This document shows positions 23,546-33,089 of a DNA stretch of 43,960 bases, piece by piece. The stretch's first letter is position 1. The number at the start of each line of letters is the position of its first letter. Origin of the DNA: CAISIP01 sp031403955. GTDB lineage: Bacteria > Pseudomonadota > Gammaproteobacteria > Burkholderiales > Burkholderiaceae_C. The notes below the pieces were generated by a model, which saw only the letters and a program-made list of their open reading frames with translations, was not told where the DNA came from and made no database searches. Both the position numbers and the translations under genes were made by a program. The DNA lies in contig JANNGR010000275.1 of NCBI GenBank assembly GCA_031403955.1, positions 1 to 43,960 on the forward strand, in the 5' to 3' direction.

Positions 23546-24508
23546 ATGACCCCGGGTCTGGCGTTTCTCGAAAACGCCCTGCAATCGCTCTACACCGGCC
23601 TGGTCGTCGGTTGCATCTATGGATTGATGTGCGTCGGCCTGGCATTGATTTTCAGCGTCATGCGGGTGATCAATTTCGCGCAGGGCGAGTTTTTGATGCT
23701 CGGTATGTACGCGGCGCTGTTTGTCTTCACCCACTTGGGGCTCTCCACCCTGCTCGGCCCGTATGTCGCCCCTTTCGTCGCCGCGCTCGCGGCCGGCCCG
23801 ATCGTCTTCGTCGGCGGCGTCCTGCTCTACCAGATATTTCTACGCCGGGTAACCGGGCTGCAGGTGGCGCGCACCGAAGGCGAAGGCCATTACCCGCAAC
23901 TGACGCTCACGCTCGGGCTGTCGCTGGTGCTTGCAAACGGCGGTCTGATCCTGTTCGGTTCCAGCCCGGTCACCATGCGCACGCCCATGTCTTCGAGCGC
24001 CTGGGAACTGGGCCCCTTGTTCGGCACCGAAGTCACGTTGTTCCTAAATCAGGGGCGCACCGTGGCCTCGATCGTGGCGCTCGCGGTCGGTGCGGCAATG
24101 GCGATTTTCATCGCGCGTACCCGACTGGGAAAAATCCTGCGCGCCGCCGCCGACAATCCGGAAGCCGCCACCTACATGGGAATCCACGTCGGCCGCGCCC
24201 ACCGGCTGGCTTTCGCCATCGGCGCCGGCGTGACTGCCGTGGCCGGCGGCCTGATTGCCACCTACTACCCGTTCCAGCCGTATATCGGCACCGAGTTCGT
24301 CATCGTCATGTACGCCGGCGTCGTTCTGGGCGGCATGGGCAGCGTCGGCGGCGCCTTCTGGGGCGGGGTCACCATCGGCCTGGTGCAGCAGTTGTCTACG
24401 CTGGTGCTGCCCAACCAGTTGCAAAACGCCGCCATCTTCGTGGCATTCCTGCTGATCGTTCTGCTGCGCCCGCAAGGGCTATTTGGCCGCAATGTCGAAC
24501 GCATATAA
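23546..24508 (+). CDS. livH: branched-chain amino acid-type ABC transporter permease LivH
   Basis: A 320-residue permease with eight or more hydrophobic segments and the LivH landmarks GLMCVGLALIFSVMRVINFAQGEF and RAAADNPEAATYMGI. Members move branched-chain amino acids, amides, urea or aromatic acids across the inner membrane. The next gene starts within its end (17-base overlap). Confidence 0.92.
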   Translation: MTPGLAFLENALQSLYTGLVVGCIYGLMCVGLALIFSVMRVINFAQGEFLMLGMYAALFVFTHLGLSTLLGPYVAPFVAALAAGPIVFVGGVLLYQIFLRRVTGLQVARTEGEGHYPQLTLTLGLSLVLANGGLILFGSSPVTMRTPMSSSAWELGPLFGTEVTLFLNQGRTVASIVALAVGAAMAIFIARTRLGKILRAAADNPEAATYMGIHVGRAHRLAFAIGAGVTAVAGGLIATYYPFQPYIGTEFVIVMYAGVVLGGMGSVGGAFWGGVTIGLVQQLSTLVLPNQLQNAAIFVAFLLIVLLRPQGLFGRNVERI

Positions 24509-26261
24509 CCGCATTGCCGCGCCACGCGCGCTGGCACTCATCGTGGTCTGCTCGGCGCTTTACGTCGGCATGGCCTGGCGGGTCGAGGACCGCTATTACC
24601 AGCTGATGTTCACGCTAATCCCGATCTGGGCCATGGTCGGTGTGTCCTGGAATATTTTCTCCGGCTATTCGGGCCTGCTGTCGTTTGGCCACGCCGCCTT
24701 CTTCGGCATCGGTGCCTATACCGTCGCGCTGCTGTTGGTCAAGTTCAACATCAGTCCCTGGTTCGGCCTGATCGCCGCCGGGTTTGCCGGCGCCGGGTCC
24801 GGAGTCATGATCGGCTTTCCGACCTTCCGCCTGCGCGGGCATTACTTCGCGCTGGCCATGCTGGCCTATCCGCTGGCCCTGCTTTACGTGTTCGAGTGGC
24901 TCGGCTTCCAGGAAGTCACGCTGCCGATGAAGCGCGAAGCCCCGGCGGCCTTCATGCAGTTCGCCGACCAGCGCAGCTACGTGCCGCTGGCGGTGCTGCT
25001 GCTGATGCTGGCCTTGTTCGTCAACGTTGCCGTCGCCCGCTCGCGCTTTGGCCTGTCGCTGCTGGCGATCAAGCAAAATGAGCCGGCGGCGATGGCCGCC
25101 GGCATCAACCCGTTGCGCTGGAAGCTTTTCGCGATCGCCCTTTCCGCCGGCCTGACCGCGATCGCCGGTGGTCTCTATGCCGTGGTGTTGTTGATCGTCA
25201 CGCCGCCCACCGTGTTTGGCATGCTGGTGTCGGCGCAGGCGCTGATCGTGAGCCTGTTTGGCGGCATCGGCACCATCGCTGGCCCGGTCATCGGCGCCTT
25301 GATCCTGATTCCGTTGGGCGAGGTGCTGCATGCGGAGCTGGGCAACCGCCTGCCCGGCATCCAGGGCGTGGTGTTCGGCGCCGCCATTATTCTGGTTGTG
25401 CTTGCAGCACCGGAAGGCATCCTGCCCTGGATCCTGTCGCGGCGTCGCAAGCCGGTGGCGGACGAACCGCTGGTGCTCGACACCGCGCCCTTCGTTCGCG
25501 ACCGGACGCCGCCGCGGGAGCTGCCCGCGGTTCAGCTCGCCGTGCGGGATATCTCGGTGCGCTTCGGCGGTCTGCAGGCGCTGGAAGGCGTGAGCTTCGA
25601 GGTAGGCCGGGGCGAGATCCTCGGAATCATCGGCCCGAACGGCGCCGGCAAGACAACCCTCTTCAATGCCCTGAACGGTTTCATCACCCCAGGTCGCGGC
25701 AGCGTGCGCTTCGAAAACCAAGAGCTGTGCGGTGAGCGGCCGTTCACCGTGTGCCGGGCCGGCATCGGCCGCACCTTCCAGATCGTCCGGCCCTTCGCCC
25801 GCCTTAGCCTGCTGGACAATGTCGTCGTGGGCGCCTTCGCGGTCGAACGCGATGATGCGGCCGCATACGAAAAAGCGCGAACGGCAATTTCGCGCGTGGG
25901 CCTGGCCGGCCGCGAAAACCAGCTGGCATCCACACTCACCACGGTGGAATTGCGCCTGATGGAGCTGGCGCGTGCGCTCGCCCCGCTGCCTGGGCTGCTG
26001 CTGCTGGATGAAATCCTCGCCGGCCTCGGCACCCCCGAGACCGAGCACATGCTAAAGGTGGTGGAGGCGATCCGCGCCAGCGGCGTCACGGTGGTGATCA
26101 TTGAGCACACCATGCATGCGATGGTGCGCCTGGCCGATCGCCTGATCGTGCTCGATCACGGCGTGGTGTGCGCAGCCGGCGATCCGGCGGCGGTCACCAG
26201 CGATGCGGCGGTGATCGAGGCCTATCTGGGCAAACGATGGGCAACCCGTGCTGCGGCTTGA
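24492..26261 (+). CDS. LivM-LivG fusion (permease plus ATPase)
   Basis: A 589-residue protein. Residues 1 to about 310 form a LivM-type permease (IFSGYSGLLSFGHAAFFGIG, then LLAIKQNEPAAMAAGI). After a linker (RRRKPVADEPLVLDTAP) comes a LivG-type ATPase with Walker A GPNGAGKT near residue 381, Walker B LLLLDE and H-loop VVIIEHTMHAM. The ABC signature, usually LSGGQ-like, reads LTTVE (TLTTVELRLMELARAL). The two halves are separate genes in most species. ATG 24492 overlaps the livH end. The fused layout is real within this sequence because the frame is continuous. Confidence 0.92.
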   Translation: MSNAYNRIAAPRALALIVVCSALYVGMAWRVEDRYYQLMFTLIPIWAMVGVSWNIFSGYSGLLSFGHAAFFGIGAYTVALLLVKFNISPWFGLIAAGFAGAGSGVMIGFPTFRLRGHYFALAMLAYPLALLYVFEWLGFQEVTLPMKREAPAAFMQFADQRSYVPLAVLLLMLALFVNVAVARSRFGLSLLAIKQNEPAAMAAGINPLRWKLFAIALSAGLTAIAGGLYAVVLLIVTPPTVFGMLVSAQALIVSLFGGIGTIAGPVIGALILIPLGEVLHAELGNRLPGIQGVVFGAAIILVVLAAPEGILPWILSRRRKPVADEPLVLDTAPFVRDRTPPRELPAVQLAVRDISVRFGGLQALEGVSFEVGRGEILGIIGPNGAGKTTLFNALNGFITPGRGSVRFENQELCGERPFTVCRAGIGRTFQIVRPFARLSLLDNVVVGAFAVERDDAAAYEKARTAISRVGLAGRENQLASTLTTVELRLMELARALAPLPGLLLLDEILAGLGTPETEHMLKVVEAIRASGVTVVIIEHTMHAMVRLADRLIVLDHGVVCAAGDPAAVTSDAAVIEAYLGKRWATRAAA

Positions 26262-26955
26262 GAACATCAGCGTCTCCTACGGCGGCCTGCGCGCGCTCGA
26301 CGGCGTCAACCTAACGGTCGGCCAAGGCGAATTCGTCGCCATCGTCGGACCGAATGGCGCCGGCAAGACCACCTTGTTTCGCGCCATCTCGGGCATCGTG
26401 CCGCTGGTATCGGGCAGCATGCACTACGCGGATCGCGACCTCGGCGCCACCGCGCCACACCTGCGTGCCGGGCTCGGCATCGCCCACGTGCCGGAAGGCC
26501 GCCAGGTGTTCCCGAGCCTCAGCGTCCTGGAAAACCTCGAGATGGGCGCTCAGACGCGCGAAGCGCGTGACGAATGGCCGCGCTCCCTCGCCTTCATTCA
26601 TGCGCTTTTCCCGCGGCTGGCCGAGCGCGCCAAGCAGGCGGCCGGCACACTGTCCGGCGGCGAACAGCAGATGCTCGCCATCGGCCGCGGCCTGGCATCG
26701 AAACCGCGCCTGCTGCTGCTCGACGAACCGTCGATGGGGTTGGCGCCCACCATCGCCGACCAGATTTTCGAATGCATCGAGCGGGTGCATCGCGAACAAG
26801 GTATCGGCATCCTGCTGGTCGAGCAGCGGGTGGCCGAGGCGCTTGAAACTTGCGACCGCGGCTATGTGCTCGAGTCCGGGCGCATCGTTCTCGAAGGCAC
26901 GCACCAAACCCTGATGCAGGACAGCCGCATCAAGAAGGCCTATCTCGGGCTGTAA
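26248..26955 (+). CDS. livF: branched-chain amino acid-type ABC transporter ATPase LivF
   Basis: A 235-residue ATPase starting at GTG 26248 (VLRLENISVSYGGLRALDGV), with Walker A GPNGAGKT, signature LSGGEQQM and Walker B LLLLDEPSMGLAP. The C-terminus (SRIKKAYLGL) is typical of LivF. It overlaps the fusion gene by 14 bases. With the LivG half of the fusion protein it should form the ATPase pair. Confidence 0.92.
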   Translation: MLRLENISVSYGGLRALDGVNLTVGQGEFVAIVGPNGAGKTTLFRAISGIVPLVSGSMHYADRDLGATAPHLRAGLGIAHVPEGRQVFPSLSVLENLEMGAQTREARDEWPRSLAFIHALFPRLAERAKQAAGTLSGGEQQMLAIGRGLASKPRLLLLDEPSMGLAPTIADQIFECIERVHREQGIGILLVEQRVAEALETCDRGYVLESGRIVLEGTHQTLMQDSRIKKAYLGL

Positions 26956-26989
26956 TTGACCATTCAACCAACCACCAAAGGAAACCGCC

Positions 26990-28225
26990 ATGACCATCAA
27001 ACATCCCACCCGGCGCGAACTGCTCGTTAGCACCGCCATCGTCGCCGGCGGCTCATCGCGCTGGGCCGCCGCGCAAGCCAAGGAAGTCAAGGTGGCGGTG
27101 GTGGTACCACTTTCCGGCGCCTGGGCCCGCAATGGCGAATTGCACGTGAAAGGCGCGCAGATGGCCGTGGATCACATCAACGCGGCCGGCGGCATAAAGG
27201 CGCTGGGCGGCGCGAAGATGAAGCTGATCGTTGCCGACGCCGGCGACAGCACCGAAAAGGCCAAGAACGCGGCGCAGCGCCTGCTGTCGCAGGAGTCCGA
27301 CCTGGTCGGCGGCACCGGGGCCTTCGTCAGTTCCTTCACGCTGGCGATCACCGAGATCACCGAACGTGCCGAGGTACCGTGGCTGACCTTGTCGTATTCC
27401 GACCAGATCACCGCGCGCGACTACAAATACGTGTTCCAGACCTCGCCCACGGCCAGCAAGCAGGCGCAGGACGCGCTGCCGGTGCTGATGCAGATCGCCA
27501 AGGCGGCGAATGCGCCGGTGCCAAAGACCATCGCCATCGTGGCCGACAACACCGCCTCACCGGTGGCCTTCACCAAGCCGATGCGCGAGGGCGGCTTCGA
27601 GAAACTGGGGCTGAAGCTTATAGTCGATGAAGTGTTCACCCCGCCCTTGTCGGACGCGACCTCAATGATCCAAAAGGTACGCAATGCGCGCCCCGACATT
27701 CTGTTGATGTTGACCACCAACATTCCGGACACCAAGCTGGTGCTCGAGAAGTTGAACGAAATGGGGCTGGGAAAAGGTCGCATTCCGGTGCTCGGCAACG
27801 GCGGGCACATGGGCGCGCCGGAATTGCTCAACGTGGTCGGCAAGGACATCCTGGAAGGCGTGATGGGCGCGCTGGCCAACTGGAGCGGCAAGGGGCACGA
27901 AAAGCTGGTCGCTGAGTTCAAGGCCAAGCAGACCGAGCCCTGGATGCCCCAGGACAGCATTTCGACTTACGGCGACATGTGGATCTTCAAGGACGCGATC
28001 GAGAAGGCCGGTTCCGCCGATCCGAAAAAAGTGGCGCAGGCGATTCGCGCCATGGACGAATCTGGCGGTGCCGCGCGTTTCTTCCCAGGAGGCAAGCTTG
28101 CGTTCGAGGCCAACGGCCGACGCGCCGGCGCCGAACTGGTGATCGTGCAATGGCAGCAAGGTGAACCCAAGGCGATATTTCCCGTCAGCTTCGCGGGGGC
28201 CAACGCGATCTGGCCGAAGCGCTAG
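26990..28225 (+). CDS. periplasmic substrate-binding protein of the Liv-type transporter
   Basis: A 411-residue family 5/6 binding protein. The N-terminus MTIKHPTRRELLVSTAIVAG has a twin-arginine-like pattern and a cleavage-like WAAAQA, so export is expected. The mature part begins KEVKVAVVVPLSGAWARNGE and includes VGGTGAFVSSFTLAITEITE, the ligand-loop region. An RBS-like AAAGGA lies before the ATG. It closes the operon; no clear terminator follows. Ligand unknown: branched-chain amino acids, amides or aromatic compounds are all possible. Confidence 0.9.
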   Translation: MTIKHPTRRELLVSTAIVAGGSSRWAAAQAKEVKVAVVVPLSGAWARNGELHVKGAQMAVDHINAAGGIKALGGAKMKLIVADAGDSTEKAKNAAQRLLSQESDLVGGTGAFVSSFTLAITEITERAEVPWLTLSYSDQITARDYKYVFQTSPTASKQAQDALPVLMQIAKAANAPVPKTIAIVADNTASPVAFTKPMREGGFEKLGLKLIVDEVFTPPLSDATSMIQKVRNARPDILLMLTTNIPDTKLVLEKLNEMGLGKGRIPVLGNGGHMGAPELLNVVGKDILEGVMGALANWSGKGHEKLVAEFKAKQTEPWMPQDSISTYGDMWIFKDAIEKAGSADPKKVAQAIRAMDESGGAARFFPGGKLAFEANGRRAGAELVIVQWQQGEPKAIFPVSFAGANAIWPKR

Positions 28226-28570
28226 CAGGCGGCCTTTACGCAGGCGACTCGTGCGGCGGAGCGTTTCGCCGGGTCCATATTAGCCAACCCTGATTGCAAT
28301 CCTGAAATACGGCGCACTGTTCGGCTACCAGGCCGGCGCCAGGGCCAGGCTCGGCGGTGACACGCCGACCGCGACCGACGCCACCTACACCATGATGCCC
28401 GTCATCCACGGCAAGCTGCCCTGGCAGCATTCAGCCAGTACGTCAATCGCGAAATTGAAAACTTGCGCTGTCGATCGCCCGCATCCAAGCTATTTGCCGT
28501 CACCAAGTGAAGGCGGATGCCGGGTGCCCTTGACCGGTCTACTCCCGATTGCCACTTGGGTTCTGCAGCC
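28226..28570. other. gene-free stretch, nothing recognised
   Basis: About 345 bases between the binding-protein stop and the SEC-C gene stop. A short open stretch around 28300-28480 was inspected in all frames without a convincing family match. No T-run terminator was found for either converging gene. Confidence 0.35.
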
Positions 28571-29479
28571 TCATCCACAGCACCGCTTGTATTTCTTGCC
28601 CGACCCGCAGGGACAGGAATCGTTGCGGCCTATTTTTGGTGGAACCGCGAATGGCAGGACTGCGCTGCGTGCGCCGACACTTTTCATGATTGAATTTCGG
28701 CGCGCGAAGCGCGCCAGGTAGTTGGGGTTGCGCTGCTGGAACGCAGTCCATCCCCGCTCCAGCCGATCACGTCCTTTTCTGATCGGTTCAATCTCGGTCG
28801 CACCGGATAGATTAACCGTCACATGCCCAGGAGAAGTCCCGCCTCGAGGCACCAACGTTCCAAACGCAACCATTACTTCCTCGCACAGGCAGCCAGGTAC
28901 GACGCAGTACATGTCCAAAGCCTCGTAGAGCCGATCGTCAACCGCATAAAGGTCGTCACGAACGTCGCAAACATCTTTCCATGCCACCATGTCGCCCCGC
29001 TGATAACCCTTTAGCTTGACCTTGGTGGCGTCAAGCACACTTTGTCCGGGGTCGGGCAAACCCTTACCGCGATACCAAAGGCTTCCGATTGAATCAAGCA
29101 GATCACCGTCGATGCGTGTCGCGATCTCCGCGATTCGAGGATGGGCTTGCAATTCAAGCGGCGTGGCATCGGTCAGAGAAGAAACCTCAACTGTGTCGAT
29201 ATCCACGTGAAAGGCCACGATGCCGTCGATCTCAGCCGCAGCTTTGGAATAATTGGCTCTGGCATTGCCCGCGCCACGGACAGTGGCCCCAAGTGCAAGC
29301 AGTTTTTCTCGCCCATCGTTGCTCGCGAGTACCAAAGCGGAACGACACGGGCACTTCGGAGTTGGGCAGGTATGCACCCATATCCAGGCAGATGGTGCGC
29401 CTGCCAGTTCAAACATACCGTCTTGCGAGTCGCGTTGCACCATCTCATTGGTGTGTGAGTCATTCTTGTCGAAAATCAC
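28571..29479 (-). CDS. SEC-C motif protein of unknown function
   Basis: A 302-residue protein with a C-terminal SEC-C zinc-binding motif (GRNDSCPCGSGKKYKRCCG). A Cys cluster near the N-terminus (HTCPTPKCPC) could bind another metal. The rest resembles no family known to me. GGAGG seven nt before GTG 29479 decides the start; the ATG at 29497 lacks such a site. It is divergent from the XPB/Ssl2-like gene, with 159 bases between the starts. SEC-C tails occur on SecA and on many stand-alone proteins, so no function can be assigned. Confidence 0.7.
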   Translation of the reverse strand: MIFDKNDSHTNEMVQRDSQDGMFELAGAPSAWIWVHTCPTPKCPCRSALVLASNDGREKLLALGATVRGAGNARANYSKAAAEIDGIVAFHVDIDTVEVSSLTDATPLELQAHPRIAEIATRIDGDLLDSIGSLWYRGKGLPDPGQSVLDATKVKLKGYQRGDMVAWKDVCDVRDDLYAVDDRLYEALDMYCVVPGCLCEEVMVAFGTLVPRGGTSPGHVTVNLSGATEIEPIRKGRDRLERGWTAFQQRNPNYLARFARRNSIMKSVGARSAVLPFAVPPKIGRNDSCPCGSGKKYKRCCG

Positions 29480-29638
29480 GGTAGTTCCTCCAGGCATCAA
29501 AATTCATTCGTGGCAGTTCTCAATCAACCCAAAACACAGGGCACCAGACAAGATAATGTGCTGATTCCGGCAGCGCGAGTGCAAACCATTTAGCGAACCG
29601 AATTCTGGCACACCGCGTAATTTCCGAGGGATTTGAGC

Positions 29639-31414
29639 ATGTCGATAACGCTGAGGGAAACACTGGCACGCCTGACAGTGCCGCAGTTGAAGGACTTGGT
29701 GAGCCACTTGCCGGATGTCGACTCCGCCGGCCGAAAGGATGAACTGATTGGACGAATCGCCAACCGCATGCTCGGCCTTGGATTGAAAGCCATCTGGCGG
29801 GGTCTTGATGAGACGCAGCTAGCCGCGGTTGCGGAGGCGGTGCATCACCCGCTTGGTGAATATTCGCCGCAACGTTTTAGCGCCAAATTCCAACGTGTGC
29901 CTTCGTTTCAAGTGGCCGGCGCCAAGTCTCATGGCTATGGCGGCGACAAAAAGTCTGCCTTGGGTTTGTTCATTCACTACTCGCCCGATGACCGCAGCTA
30001 TTTCATTCCACCCGACTTGCGGACTCGTTTGCTGGAGTTCGTGCCGCTGCCCGCCCCGTTGGGCCTGGAGAGTTCGGAAACACTGGCGGACGAAGAAGGG
30101 TTGTTGACGCGCCAGACCGAGCGCGAAGCCATGCAGGAAGTGGTGGTCATGTTGCGCACCATCGAGCAGGCGCGTATTCAGGTCAGCGAGAAAACCGCGC
30201 TGCCAAGTGCGGGTGCTCTGCGCCTACTTTCCGAAAAGCTCTCGGGTGGCGATTTCTACCCCTTGGTTGAGAAAAAGAACGCGTGGGACCAGGAAATTGG
30301 CCCGATCAAGGCCTTTGCCTGGCCGATGCTGTTGCAGGCCGGCGGATTGGTGATCCGCGCGGGAAGTCACCTCGCACTCAGCCCAGCCGGTGTCAAGGCA
30401 CTGACTACAGCGCCAGCGGAAGTTCTGCGCGGTCTTTGGCGCAAGTGGCTGAAAACCACCCTGCTGGATGAATTCAGCCGTATCGACGCGATCAAGGGGC
30501 AGAACTCCAAAGGGCGCGTGATGAGCGCCCTGGCTCCCAGGCGCGCCGCGATTGAAGAGGCGTTGAAGGAATGTCCGATCGGGCGCTGGGTCAGCTTTGA
30601 CGATTTCTCACGCTTTATGCAGGCGTCTGACCGGAATTTTGTGGTTACGCACGATGCCTGGAAACTCTACCTGGGTGAACGCCAATACGGCAGTCTTGGT
30701 TATGACGGCTCAAGCGGCTGGAATATTCTGCAAGATCGTTACATTCTGGCTGTGCTGTTCGAATACGCGGCGACGCTCGGCATGCTGGATGTGGCCTATT
30801 TCCATCCGGCGGGCGCCTGCGACGATTACCGAGGCATGTGGGGCGCGGACGAATTGGCCTTTCTGAGTCGTTACGACGGCATGCACAACTTCCGCGTCAC
30901 CGCACTCGGCGCCTACCTGCTTGGCATTGATTCCGCGTACCGGCCGGTTGCCATACCCAGCAACCTGGCGTTATCGGTCTTGCCGAGCCTGCAGGTAAAT
31001 GTGGTACGCGGCACCCTCAGGACCGAAGATGCGCTTTTGCTCGAAAGCTGGGCCGAGCCGGTAGCGGACGGAAGTTGGCATCTGGATCGGCAAAAGGCTC
31101 TGATTGCGATTGAGAAAGGCTACGACATCGCTGAATTGAAGGGCTTTCTGGAAAGCCACGACGACATGCCCTTGCCCGAACTGGTCGAGTCCTTCCTGAC
31201 CCGGTGCGAACGTGACGGCAAAGCGCTAAAGGCATCCGGAAGCGCCCTATTGATCGAATGCCGCGACAACGAGACCGCTGAAATCGTTGCTGCGCATAAA
31301 GAGACCAATTCCTTATGCTTGCGCGCCGGGCCCAGGACGCTGGTGGTTCGCACCGACCAATTGGACAGGTTTCACGAAAGGGTTCGCATACTTGGGTTTG
31401 GCATGTTGCTCTGA
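29639..31414 (+). CDS. XPB/Ssl2 helicase-associated-domain protein without helicase core
   Basis: A 591-residue protein. The first ~45 residues (ITLRETLARLTVPQLKDLVS...RKDELIGRIANRM) look like a SAP-type nucleic-acid-binding helix pair. The remainder resembles the helicase-associated region found at the N-terminus of XPB/Ssl2-type proteins (WNILQDRYILAVLFEYAATLGMLDVAY and the ALLIECRDNETAEIVAAHKE end). Walker A and DEAH motifs are absent. GAGGG about 8 nt before ATG 29639 fixes the start. Proteins of this kind occur alone in many bacteria with unknown roles. Confidence 0.6.
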   Translation: MSITLRETLARLTVPQLKDLVSHLPDVDSAGRKDELIGRIANRMLGLGLKAIWRGLDETQLAAVAEAVHHPLGEYSPQRFSAKFQRVPSFQVAGAKSHGYGGDKKSALGLFIHYSPDDRSYFIPPDLRTRLLEFVPLPAPLGLESSETLADEEGLLTRQTEREAMQEVVVMLRTIEQARIQVSEKTALPSAGALRLLSEKLSGGDFYPLVEKKNAWDQEIGPIKAFAWPMLLQAGGLVIRAGSHLALSPAGVKALTTAPAEVLRGLWRKWLKTTLLDEFSRIDAIKGQNSKGRVMSALAPRRAAIEEALKECPIGRWVSFDDFSRFMQASDRNFVVTHDAWKLYLGERQYGSLGYDGSSGWNILQDRYILAVLFEYAATLGMLDVAYFHPAGACDDYRGMWGADELAFLSRYDGMHNFRVTALGAYLLGIDSAYRPVAIPSNLALSVLPSLQVNVVRGTLRTEDALLLESWAEPVADGSWHLDRQKALIAIEKGYDIAELKGFLESHDDMPLPELVESFLTRCERDGKALKASGSALLIECRDNETAEIVAAHKETNSLCLRAGPRTLVVRTDQLDRFHERVRILGFGMLL

Positions 31415-31674
31415 AAGTAGCTGTCGTTAGATGACCGGAAATCGCGACTGCCGCACTGGATCGGTCGATTCCGGGAGTCTGCTTTTTGGCGCTTTGCGGG
31501 CGGTCAAGCGTGAGGTGCTGGCCGTCCGCCAGGCGCGTATACGCAAAATCCCCGCAGGCCTACACCGCCACATACCGTCCGCGCCAGTGATTGATGGCCG
31601 GGGTCAGTCACCACACGACGGCGCGCCAGCCCGGCGCAACCAGCCAGCGCCACGGGCCTGTAACCCAAACGGCG
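31415..31674. other. gene-free stretch, nothing recognised
   Basis: About 260 bases between two convergent genes. No terminator with a T-run, no gene and no repeat was recognised here. Confidence 0.35.
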
Positions 31675-32901
31675 CTACTCGGTTCTGGCCCCGTCCAGAA
31701 ACCACTTGCCGATCAGCGCGCGCTCCGCATCGGTAATGCCGGTGGAGTTGTTTATCGGCATGACTTTGCTAACCACCACCTGCTGGTAGACCGACTGCGC
31801 ATGTTGCTTTAGCAGGTCGATCGAATCGAGCCGCACGTTTTTCATCTGCAAGGCTGGACCGTGGCAGGCGTAACAACGCTGCTCCAGCACTTTTTGCACT
31901 TCCTTGGCACCGCCTTGACCGGACCCAGCCACCGCCGCACCTGCTGCCGGCGAGTTAGCGACCGCCGCCTGCGCCGGCGGCTTCATCCAAACCACGGCAC
32001 CAACAATCACCACCACTCCCACCAGCGCATACGGCCATGGGTGACTGTTGCGCCCCAGCTTGTAGCCGTGGCGCATGACGAAGAACTGGCGAATCAGCGC
32101 GCCGGCCAGCATCATCAGTATCAACACGATCCAGTTGTATGGGTTGGTGTAGGTGAAGCTGTAGTGACCGCTGAGCATCGCAAACAACACCGGCAGCGTG
32201 AAATAGGTGTTGTGCACGCTGCGTTGTTTGGCGCGCTGGCCGTGCATCGGGTCTACCGGCCGGCCCTCGCGCAGGTCTTTCACGGTAGTGCGTTGCCCGG
32301 GAATGATCCAGAAAAACACATTGGCGCTCATCGCGGTGGCGATCATGGCGCCAACCAGCAGGAACGCGGCGCGGCCGGCAAACCAGTGGCATGCCAGCCA
32401 GGACGCGAAGCAGACCACGACAAAAATCAGCGCCCCGACAATCGCGTCGCCGTTGGCGCGTTTTCCGAAGGCCTGGCAAATCAGGTCGTAGACCATCCAG
32501 AACACCACCAGGAACGACACCGCGACGCCAATCGCCGCGCCGCTGGACCAGTTCACAAGCGACTTGTCGATCAAGTAGGTACTGGCGCTCCACAGGTACG
32601 ACACCGTGAACAGCGCGAACCCGCTGAGCCAGGTGCTGTAACTCTCCCAGTAGAACCAGTGCAGATGGTCGGGCAGAACTTTGGGCGCCAACGCATACTT
32701 TTGCGGGTTGTAGAAGCCGCCGCCATGCACTGCCCATAATTCGCCGCCCACCCCCAGAGCCTGCAGCTCTTTGGACTCGGGTTGAACCAGGCTGCTGTCC
32801 AGGAAAACGAAGTAGAACGAGGAGCCGATCCAGGCGATGGCGGTGATGACATGGACCCAGCGCAATAACAGATTGGCCCAGTCGAGGTAATACGATTCCA
32901 T
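31675..32901 (-). CDS. puuD: urate oxidase, membrane-bound cytochrome c type
   Basis: A 408-residue membrane protein starting MESYYLDWANLLLRWVHVIT, with about eight to nine hydrophobic segments (the former DUF989) and a C-terminal cytochrome c domain with the heme site CYACH. Proteins of this type oxidise urate and pass electrons to the respiratory chain rather than directly to oxygen. It belongs with xdhC, hiuH and uraD-allC nearby. A palindromic GTGTATACAC element lies 127 bases upstream. The name collides with the polyamine PuuD at 12337-13143. Confidence 0.92.
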   Translation of the reverse strand: MESYYLDWANLLLRWVHVITAIAWIGSSFYFVFLDSSLVQPESKELQALGVGGELWAVHGGGFYNPQKYALAPKVLPDHLHWFYWESYSTWLSGFALFTVSYLWSASTYLIDKSLVNWSSGAAIGVAVSFLVVFWMVYDLICQAFGKRANGDAIVGALIFVVVCFASWLACHWFAGRAAFLLVGAMIATAMSANVFFWIIPGQRTTVKDLREGRPVDPMHGQRAKQRSVHNTYFTLPVLFAMLSGHYSFTYTNPYNWIVLILMMLAGALIRQFFVMRHGYKLGRNSHPWPYALVGVVVIVGAVVWMKPPAQAAVANSPAAGAAVAGSGQGGAKEVQKVLEQRCYACHGPALQMKNVRLDSIDLLKQHAQSVYQQVVVSKVMPINNSTGITDAERALIGKWFLDGARTE

Positions 32902-33027
32902 GTTTCAGATCCTTTTGGCGCGAGATGCTCTCGCCAGCTGCTCACCACCGCGGGCGCTGTAAGCAGACATGGGGTCGCGAACAAGTACCCGTGGTGAGGC
33001 CCGGCTCCGCTGCGACATGGACACATT

Positions 33028-33042
33028 AGTGTATACACTTTT
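33028..33042. promoter_or_regulatory. palindromic operator candidate upstream of urate oxidase
   Basis: AGTGTATACACT is a perfect 12-base palindrome. On the minus strand it reads AAAAGTGTATACAC, identical over 14 bases to the element before gntR (35266-35279). It is the likely binding site of the GntR protein encoded there. Confidence 0.65.
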
Positions 33043-33089
33043 TGCGTTCGATTCAAGCTTTGATGGCACGATTTGACCGGGTAAAAACC

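Noticed and set aside
24615..26048. A 477-codon minus-strand open frame
   Set aside because: It is antisense to the LivM-LivG fusion and has shadow-like composition; the sense strand carries clear ABC motifs.
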